Assembly: GCA_905250025.1 (NCBI GenBank)
Contig: CAJNOJ010000144.1
Coordinates: 151,573-215,572 of the forward strand
DNA from: Adineta ricciae
Lineage: Eukaryota > Rotifera > Eurotatoria > Adinetida > Adinetidae
Direction of reading: 5' to 3'
Length of the DNA: 64,000 nucleotides
The notes beneath the pieces were generated by a model. It had not been told where the DNA came from, searched no databases, and was given only the letters and a program-made list of their open reading frames with translations. Below are positions 55,964 through 64,000 of this stretch, in pieces. The translations under genes were made by a program, and so were the position numbers. The first letter of the stretch is position 1; each line of letters opens with the position of its first letter.

Positions 55964-56777
55964 GATTATGAAAGAATGACTTGCCTACATAGCTAAAACC
56001 GAAGAACCGATTTAACCTTATAGACCAAAGTTTAGTATGCACTTTTTCCGTTCTCTTGTAGAATATATAACTGTCGTAGAAGATACTATTTCATTCACTG
56101 AGATCCAATCAGATGTTTTTATCATGTGTATACTCTCAGACATATCGTCTCAATATCGCAGAATTGGTAAGAAAGAATTGTTCGAAGAAACCTTTGATTA
56201 ATAACTTCTTTTGTTTTCTGTTGTCTGTGTACCATTATTTTGAGTCGATTTTATGCTTAGAGAAAATTGATTAGATAGGAGATCGTGGCTACGTATCACG
56301 GTAATTAGCTTTGAAAGTCTTTTCAGTGCGAAATTCAACTCAAATCTAAAGGTCTATACTACAAGATAAAAAAATTCCAATGTATACTATCGTTCATTTG
56401 AGAACTTTTGAGAAGCGAGTACGTTGCCTGATGTGTTCATACTTAAAATAGAATATTTATCACACACGAAATGTGCTTAATTATCCACAAGAATAAAACT
56501 ATCCTGACTGCATTATTCTCTATTTTTCAATTAACAAAACCCTTTGATTATCTAAATTTATACTAAAAATCTTCGACTAGGATAATTTTTGTTAGAAATT
56601 GAATGACAAGCGTCTACACAGAAGAGATATCAAGGGAAAAAAACACCGCCGACATTATCGTTAGTAGTGTGCGCCTCAAAACTTTTGAGAAACTACACAT
56701 ACACTTTCCATACTAACAATTATTATTAAATGCGTCGTTCATTTATTTAGGTTTTAAGGAGATAAATAGTTTCTACA

Positions 56778-57796
56778 ATGACATTGAGTATTATCCTCTC
56801 AACAATTCAAACGCAAATCAGTCGTTATTTTATTTCAACAGCTTTAGCATTTGGTATAATTGGATCTTTACTAAATATCTTACTCTTCTCCCATAAACGA
56901 TATCGAAATAACTCATGTTGTATTTGTAAAGACAGTATACTGCCTATAGTTCAGTATTCATAACTTCTTTTTATATCATAGATTTTATAACAGCATCAAT
57001 TGGAATGCTTGTTGCAATGTGCTTCGGACTGGTGCCTAGTATCTATTCAGTAGATCATCCCAATCCGGCAAATACAATAAATGCAATTTGTCAATTGCGC
57101 AACTATTTTGGTCAATGTGGTACGATGACATATCGATGGTCACTAATTATGGCTTGCCTTGATCGATATGCTTCATCATCATACAGTGTTCGTTTGCGAG
57201 CATTTGCTAAATCACATATTGCTGTTCGTGTTTCATTAACCATTGCAAGTATATGGATCATAGTGCCTATACATAATTTCATATATCTTAATATCATTGA
57301 TGGTCAATGTATATGGTTTCCAGCCGGCTCTGCGATCTACAACAGCATGATGATTGTTGTAGCAGGTGGACTAGTTCCAATAACAACCATGATTACATGT
57401 GGAATACTTATTCGAAATAATCTCAAACACAAACGTGAAATTCGTCGAAGTAAAGTTCAATCAATGAAGGAGAATGCAAGAGATCGACAAACTTTGATCA
57501 TGCTAGTTATACAAATCATTTGTTATATGATATTAACATTACCGTGTGTATTAAATGTTATCTATAGTGCTTTTACATTCTATGTTGCAAATAAGACCAA
57601 TGATAGAATAGCTATCGATTCATTTCTTGAGTTTATGAGTGAAGCCCTTGCATATACATATTCAACATCATCATTCTATTTGTATACATTATCATCACCT
57701 TCATTTCGTGAGCATTTCATCAAGATTACATATTCCATTTTCAAACGTCTTAATCAATACCATACTCGTTTTCATCGTATAGCACCATCAATTTAA
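56778..57796 (+). CDS. Rhodopsin-like 7TM receptor, copy 2 (2 exons)
   Basis: Exons 56778-56925 and 56982-57796 (148 and 815 nt, identical in length to copy 1), with a 56-nt intron; 320 aa. By eye, 13 substitutions fall in the second-exon product and none in the first. The DRY motif, basic loop 3 and TM7 are unchanged. The polyadenylation signal used by copy 1 is altered (AAATGAAC), and an AATAAA about 30 nt further may replace it. Both copies look functional. Confidence 0.88.
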
Positions 57797-58609
57797 GAAC
57801 ATAAAAGATTGATTATTGAAATGAACTTTTAATAAATTTTAGATGAGAAATGTAACAAATAAGATTACTTAAATAAATCAAACATATTATATACGAGAAG
57901 TGTATCTTATTCATTAAGAAATATTTTCTTTTCAGTTAAAATTTTTTGATAGAAAAATACCTCATTAGTTACACATGAGCTATTTTTAGTATTTCAAGTG
58001 ATTATCCAATTAAGAGATTGGCATGCGACGACTTGAAAAAATACTTTTTTTGTACTTTATTGCATGTCTCAAACCGTGATGGTATATGAGATGATTTGGG
58101 GGAAAGATTAAAATTTTTGTAGGACACACTTAGTTGCATATTTGCAATTATTTCCCATCTATTTATCATTCATCTTACTTGAAATTAAAAAACAACAACA
58201 ATAAAAGTACATCAATGATGTTTCGAGAAAAACTATGATGATTTTTGGTATAATAAGTGTTGTTATCTTCTTTTCATTTCGATTATCAATGATTCGTAAT
58301 GAATATAATTCTAACTACATCGCCGCATTTATTACTGATCAGATTAGTTCGAATCACTCTGGCGCTTTTATTTGAAATTCTTCCGATATGTATTGAATTA
58401 TGAAGTGATAAATAGTTAGACGAAAATATATTAATTTCAAAAATATTTCGTGTTGGGTTAAAATAAACCACTGTAACATGTTCGATATTCGATTTTATTC
58501 GGCTAATATAAAAATAAATATATATATATAGGTTGCAAATGTGAATATTAGCATTAATTAAACAGAAATACATACAGCCACTCTCGTACTCACAAAAGGA
58601 CGGCTAGCA
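57797..58609. other. Gene-free flank of receptor copy 2
   Basis: Matches 39047-39755 of copy 1. No gene recognised. Confidence 0.45.
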
Positions 58610-58740
58610 CTTTTGTCGGCACATATATGATCATCCAGAGGGATTATAAAAAGAATGTCATAATGGAAATCAGTACAAAAACAATAAGAATAATAATTGC
58701 AAATATTGTCATCTGCAGACAAAGGTTGAAATGTGTTCAT
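58610..58740 (+). pseudogene. CCCH zinc-finger relic, copy 2
   Basis: Only the last part of the relic seen at 40339-40765 remains (YDHPEGL then stop, and NNCKYCHLQTKVEMCS in another frame). The upstream ~820 bp are missing. Confidence 0.45.
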
Positions 58741-59029
58741 CTTGAGGGTGAAGGAGTGGGCGATGATGGAAGTTGAATAGTTTAAAACTCGATTACTCGA
58801 ATTCTAAACTGAAATATTCAGAATTCGAACGAAAGTTTTAATACTAGAATCGAGTTAACGATTTCTACACTACTAAAGTACATAAATCTATGAATAGCCT
58901 CATCAGCAGATGGATACATTCTTATGACTTCAGAAACAAACATATCTAATTCAAACTGAAAAAAGCACAAAAGTTAACAATATTCAACAAAGAACAACAT
59001 GTTGCCTGTACGAAGAAATTAATACGAAG

Positions 59030-59650
59030 ATTTGGTGCAAGAAAAAATGGCTCGAAACGAGAATGGAACAAAATCCTTAAGATCGATTTTTCAGGAATAT
59101 TTACAATTGTCGCTTTCATAATAGCAAAAGTGATGTAACTTATACTAATTTAAGAGAAACAACGGTATTAATATATCCAGATAGCGTAATGCTTTGGGAT
59201 GCAATTTGTACGAGGGTTTGATACATCACAATGGCCTTTTCCATATTTCTGAATGGTTACGAGATCAACGTCCAAACGGTAAACATAAAAGAATGCATAT
59301 GACTGGCGAATTGTATGCTAGATTTTTATGTGTAGAAGCCATTCTGGCACTTAATTAAGTCGTACATTTGGATGAAGTCATTTTGCAAGATGATCAAGAC
59401 TCAAAACATAGAACGCAAGTAGCTATGGATGTTGCTTGTGATCTTTTTGAAGGAATGATTTACCCAAATGATAGAGATGTCCAATTTGTGGGTGTCTGGC
59501 CTGTTGGAAACATTTGCGGAATTACGAATGAGCAAACAAGAGCATCTTGATGGAGTGGATGCAGTGATACTGAATACTTGCACGCGCACATTCACAATCG
59601 CACTCAGCCTCGAACCGATGCTTACCTGTTTCATCTCTTTGCAAGCTTCA
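59030..59650 (+). pseudogene. DDE-type transposase relic, copy 2
   Basis: Counterpart of 40925-41520. The frame from 59368 reads MDEVILQDDQDSKHRTQVA, then AMDVACDLFEGMIYPNDRDV and FVGVWPVGNICGITNEQT before a stop. The upstream part (CTRGLIHHNGLFHISEWL, QRPNGKHKRMHMTGELYA) is in other frames. It preserves the second acidic block and its neighbourhood but is interrupted; inactive. Confidence 0.55.
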
Positions 59651-60024
59651 TAAAGATTGACAGCACTCCTTAGGCTTTAATCAAATTTTTATGCAGAATT
59701 TCCTGTAATTACTTTTTTTACTGGGTTCTATTGAAAATAAATTTGTGACGTGAGCATCGCGTTGATTAATTTTATTCATATAATATTCTGCAGTCTATCT
59801 CATGCATGTACTACTTTTGTGTGCTTTGCATACATAGAAGAAACAAAAAACAATAACTTTCATACATTATTAAACCACTCCGTAAAAAAATCTTCTTTCG
59901 ATTATAGAAAAATAGTGTAAGAAAAGTCTATACAAAGAATAATGTAATCATACATGAGCAAAATCATCAGCAACGAGCAAGAAGAAGTGACCAGTTTTTC
60001 TCTCTAAATCCCGAATGTATGTAT
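59651..60024. other. Gene-free stretch
   Basis: Matches 41521-41887 of copy 1; nothing recognised. Confidence 0.4.
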
Positions 60025-60075
60025 CTTGCTTCATTTCATATCTTATGTTAAGCATGAGATATGAAGTGAAGCAAG
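60025..60075. repeat. Hairpin-forming inverted repeat, copy 2
   Basis: 23-nt arms, 5-nt loop, all positions paired if two G-U pairs are allowed. Counterpart of 41888-41938. Confidence 0.7.
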
Positions 60076-60771
60076 CAATAACTGGATATTTTATACTTGT
60101 AGTCGTCCAATCACTAATTATCGTACACGATTCCTGTGTGAGTATTTTAATTTCTTCTCTTCATGAAAACTAGCTACAAACTAGACCTTTCGTTTAGTTT
60201 TCTTTAGGACGGAGAAAGAAAATAGAGAAACGACCTACAGATCATAAAACGTTTTCTGTTTGCAAGAAAACCACTAATTCTCTTTGAAAACTATAATAAC
60301 AGCCTTTTTCTATGCCAGAAATAAGAGTGTGATTGGTATCGTTTGGGAGCAATGAGTCTAATTACGACAAGACGCCGTTGATGTTTTTCAATCGGCCTTA
60401 CCTATGGTGCACACGTGCAATTTATCTGATAGTGCTGTACATGTACCCAATAGCTTTTGTCATGAAAAATGGACAGATAGTGCTGCACAGCTGAGCACCA
60501 CAAACGGAACAGTTTTTAGATCGAGCAGTTCATCGCGAAGATGATCAGTACAAATATATGTTCTTTAATTTTTTTAGACTAATCATTGACGTCCTTGAAG
60601 GCCCTAACGGGTACAATGTATGAGGTAAGATTAGAGAATACGAGAAGCAAATATGAAAATAGAAATGAAAAAAGTTTCATAATGACATCACATGAGATTG
60701 ATTAGGGTATTTGTATTTTTACAACTAAGGAAAAGTGGCAAGACAAACAGATAAACATAAGGAAGGAAAAG
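60076..60771. other. Gene-free stretch between hairpins
   Basis: Matches copy 1 without the 980-bp insertion and with two small extra pieces. No gene recognised. Confidence 0.4.
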
Positions 60772-60834
60772 CGAGACTTCAGAATTGAATACTTCATCTT
60801 ACTTCAAATACTGCATGAAGTAGATGAAGTCTCG
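60772..60834. repeat. Second conserved hairpin, copy 2
   Basis: Counterpart of 43451-43514, with identical outer stem and right arm. Confidence 0.6.
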
Positions 60835-61344
60835 TTTTTCCCCCTTACATAAACATCAATCCAAGGGCAGTGACGATATTTTATATAAAAATAGCTACGA
60901 TGCACCAAAATCAATGTAATTCATGACTTTAAAAGGCCCAGATAGTCATAAGATAGGGAAGAATAACAACCATATCGACAAAGTAATCAGAGCTCAATGC
61001 TATCATAGGAGAAAAATGATGAGAGAGAAGAAAGAAAAAATGATTGCACATCGCACATTACCATAAAAGTGTTTCTGGGAATTCACATGATACCGCTCTT
61101 GTCCCTTAACCAAATGTTTCTTAAAGCATTAAGATTACTCTTTTACGGTGCTAATTTTCCGTTCATCTCGAGAGCAATTGTGGGATGAGTAATCAGTATT
61201 GTTATTATTAATACCTTCACCCACACCCACACCCTCAAAAAACTTATTCTTGCTTCGCTTTTTTTCGCAATGTAAACGACGACTTTTAACAAGTTCGACA
61301 AAGAAATATCATATATGCTTTTTCAGATGTTCCTTCTTTGAAAT
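60835..61344. other. Upstream region of membrane-protein copy 2
   Basis: Matches 43515-44143 less a ~140-bp deletion. It carries the C-rich word CACCCACACCCACACCC at about 61210. Confidence 0.45.
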
Positions 61345-62487
61345 ATGATCGAAATGATTCATATATTAGTAATTGCTTGGCAATGTTTTTTTGTCATCGA
61401 GAGCATTCACTTCAATGGCGGTACGATTCGGTGGGAACCTGTTGATCCCCAAACCAATTCAAGCCTGGTTGCAATTAATATCATACAATCATATTCTTGG
61501 AGCTATCCGACGATACGATGTGCAAACGATGTACCAATTTCCACCAGTGGTCGAAGTGGTACGAACAGCAATCTAACATGCGTTGTTGACTGTTCAAGCG
61601 ATGGCGGCTATTCAGCGAACCCAGTGAATATTTTAACTGATTGCGTTTCGACTAATCCGTCGCTAGGCATGATGACTAGTAAACGATCAGTCAATACAAC
61701 ACTCATAGCCGATGCACACTTCTACATATCGTATCGAGGAAGTGCTTGGCAGACTATAGGAAGTCCGCCACAAAGGGATCTTTACTGGTCAATTGTATGT
61801 TTCATTGACCTTCGACGACGATCAGATGGTATCATAAACACCCCACCCGAAGCGAACGTCATTTCACCACAATATGCCATCGTGAACAGGACCACTCAAA
61901 TTCAAATACCCGTGTCAGACGTCAATACAGGTGATGATTTACGGTGTCGATGGTCAGTGTATGTGCCTGGAGTTCGAAGACGGAGACAATCAAATGCAGA
62001 CGAAAATCTATATGACCGATCGGCTCATCAAATGTATAGAAAAATAGACGGAGACGGAGAAATTCCTCATATTAGAAAAAAAAGAACATGTGGTGGTGGT
62101 TATACATGCTCTGGTTCCATGTGTAATTATCAATGCTGTTGCTCCAGTGCATCTTGTCCCTCAGCACCTAGCTGTACGGGTCAGAACTGTAACTCACCTT
62201 CTGGTTGTCCGATTGTAACAACAACTACGACAGAATCAACAACAACTACGAGAACATCAACAACAACTACGAGAACATCAACAACAATAACAACAACCGA
62301 AAGTATGACTACCGTTGAAACCGCAGGAACGTTACCAGTCACTAGCTCGTATCCAATACGCCAGGCCATTGACGAATGTGGCGGTATTTGCTATCCGAAT
62401 ACGGTACCCGTTGGTACTACTTTGTCAAACTGCACACTAACATTTACAGGACTTATACCAAACACTTGGTATGCTGTTTCAATTCAA
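61345..62487 (+). CDS. Membrane protein with Thr-rich stalk, copy 2, exon 1 (partial)
   Basis: Exon 1 of the paralogue of the 44144-51185 gene: 381 codons, ending at the same AATTCAA|GTAAGC donor. The signal peptide, the FNGGTIRWEPVDPQ opening, both basic sites (RRRRQ, RKKRT) and the Cys-rich segment are kept. The Thr run is seven codons longer than in copy 1, through repetition of a TTTRTST unit. From 62488 to the window end is intron 1; exons 2-6 lie outside. Function unknown, as for copy 1. Confidence 0.8.
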
Positions 62488-64000
62488 GTAAGCGAAGCTG
62501 AAATGTATAAAGAGAAGGAGAAAGAAGTCGGGAACGCCTAATTCTAATATATCATGTGTCCTGCAAAACTATATATGAACTAAAATATCAATAGATATTT
62601 CAATTTTCGATGAGTCTGTAGAATATACAGGATTCTCTCTCTTCACCAATAAGACTTTCGTTAGTTATTGACTAAAGTTGAGTGACATCATTAAAATATA
62701 CTCACATATGTGCAGTAAGTTTATGTTTAAATATGACTGCATCAAATTTTGAAACACAACATGTTGGAGTAAATAAGAAACAATCCTAGAATAAGCAACA
62801 AAAATTAATGTAAGAAACGCTGGAATAAGATAAGTAAAGAATATAATTCGAATGTTTTAATCAGAATCTGTTATTGAACTTGACGGCGATGATGTATTAG
62901 ATTTTGAAATGTTATTTGTACTTTTCTTTTCTTCTGCGGCCAACTGATTCATCGACTAGATATGTAAATGATATTACTATATCAATCAATGATCTTCTAT
63001 CTGACTGTAAAAATTGAATAGTTTCTCGGCTTGTTTAGTTTTACATGCTGCTCCATGAGTTACGACAGGCATTACATAAAGTCATGACGATGATATAGAC
63101 GAATATTATCTGAGTATAATAGATAGTAATCTATTTACTCGATACCAGATTTACTGTCATATAAATGAAAGGTCGATAAAGTTTCGCCAATGGCGAATAT
63201 CCGACTTGTGTAAATCTTATTGAAGAAGCTCCTACCACTCAAATATACAGCTTCTTCGTTGTAGACCATGCTCAAACGCTGTAAAATTATAAATCTTAAT
63301 TCCCAATGAAATCTTCATGAAGAGTCCATAACAGAAAAGACGTAAAGAAATTTTTCTAACTATGATATTTTATATGACAGATGTCCATTGCGCTTGAGAA
63401 TATGCCGCGCCGCGATCGAAATCTTTTACGATCAACTATCATTTTAGAAGAAAATATAGAAATTGATATAAAAACTGTTTCAAAAGCTTAGAACGAGACA
63501 TAAATATATTTTGAGGTTAAGACACTCTTGTAGATCATAGAACAAATCAGTTAAATATTGAACTGATTCATGAGAGCAGCAATTTGTGTTAAATCAAACG
63601 TTGCATTGTCTCTTGGTTGGGACATCTGGTCGTTAAGGAATAAAGAAAAATAGACTGCTGCTGCCGCGACGCACCATAATGATCAGAGAAAATAAAGTAT
63701 CAATACCACCACCGGCGCGATGGAATCTCTATTTCATACCGATTTATTGATTTTCTGAAAATACATTGGAGTCGAAATCTGCACGACTTGTATTCTAAGA
63801 AGTTCTTCAATAAAACGACCATTTTCAGCCTTTTGTATGAATTTTTTAGACGAGAGCACTATAAAAATCTTAACTACCAAAGGAATTGTGTTCGTGAATA
63901 CTATTTGATCTGTGCAGTATCACACGCGTTAGTTAGGTTTTCAGAGTAGGTAGGGAACGACAGTTCTGAAATATTATGTGTCAAGTCCCAAAATCCGAAC
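62488..64000 (+). other. Intron 1 of membrane-protein copy 2 (incomplete)
   Basis: Matches intron 1 of copy 1, including the VIELDGDDVLDFEMLF relic and the MPRRDRNLLRSTIILEENIE frame. Confidence 0.55.

Larger units (their letters stand above)
55964..64000. repeat. Large direct duplication, copy 2
   Basis: Same order and orientation as 37188-46780, still matching at the last base of the window. It contains small extra pieces near 58880-58990, 60190-60300 and 60440-60480. Confidence 0.9.

Noticed and set aside
62181-62369. Minus-strand Val-rich frame in copy 2
   Set aside because: Same shadow effect of the Thr run in exon 1.
1-64000. CRISPR arrays, operons, ribosome binding sites
   Set aside because: Spliced genes with polyadenylation signals show a eukaryotic genome. 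No regular direct-repeat array with spacers was seen.

Overview
The window looks like a piece of an animal nuclear genome, most probably a bdelloid rotifer (Rotaria/Adineta type). The sequence is AT-rich, and the introns that can be resolved are mostly 48-61 nt with GT..AG ends. Gene content is typical of bdelloids: large families of rhodopsin-like receptors, a chimeric LDL-receptor-A/EGF/7TM receptor, an arginine-type ADP-ribosyltransferase fused to TPR repeats, a divergent nuclear receptor and F-box/LRR relics. Many near-identical gene pairs and dead DNA transposons are also present. The organism call is inference; no rRNA, tRNA or mitochondrial marker was recognised.

Layout. 1-2.4 kb: relic of an LDLa-type receptor, then sparse sequence. 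2.4-17 kb: five intact genes: a gamma-glutamylcyclotransferase-like protein, an NmrA-like NAD(P)-binding protein (2 exons), a nuclear receptor (4 exons), an ADP-ribosyltransferase-TPR protein and a galactocerebrosidase (minus strand). A nested pair of non-autonomous elements (4.3-4.9 kb) and a 520-bp foldback element (13.3-13.8 kb) lie between them. 18-25.5 kb: a receptor cluster with one dead 5' half, two intact tandem copies (minus) and one dead 3' half, with a GGATCCGATCGGATTCC-rich repeat at three of the break points. 25.6-30 kb: a dead mariner, an unassigned broken gene and an F-box/LRR pseudogene. 30-31 kb: a ubiquitin-like gene without the terminal Gly-Gly, and a small Cys-rich secreted protein. 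33.5-37.1 kb: the C-terminal part of an LDLa/EGF/7TM receptor (minus). Its N-terminal part lies at 52.0-52.8 kb, separated by about 15 kb flanked by single Ns.

The right half is dominated by a direct duplication: 37.19 to at least 46.78 kb is repeated from 55.96 kb to the window end. Each copy carries, in order, an intact two-exon receptor, a CCCH zinc-finger relic, a transposase relic, two conserved hairpins and exon 1 of a single-pass membrane protein. In copy 1 this last gene can be followed through six exons (863 aa: signal peptide, Cys-rich ectodomain, Thr/Ser-rich stalk, one membrane helix, basic tail). In copy 2 it runs off the window.

The genes do not form one pathway. Most of the intact ones act at the cell surface or in signalling. 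The main story is structural: duplication, decay and mobile-element insertion, partly entangled with scaffold joins marked by Ns at 19033, 23702, 35952, 37090 and 51974.
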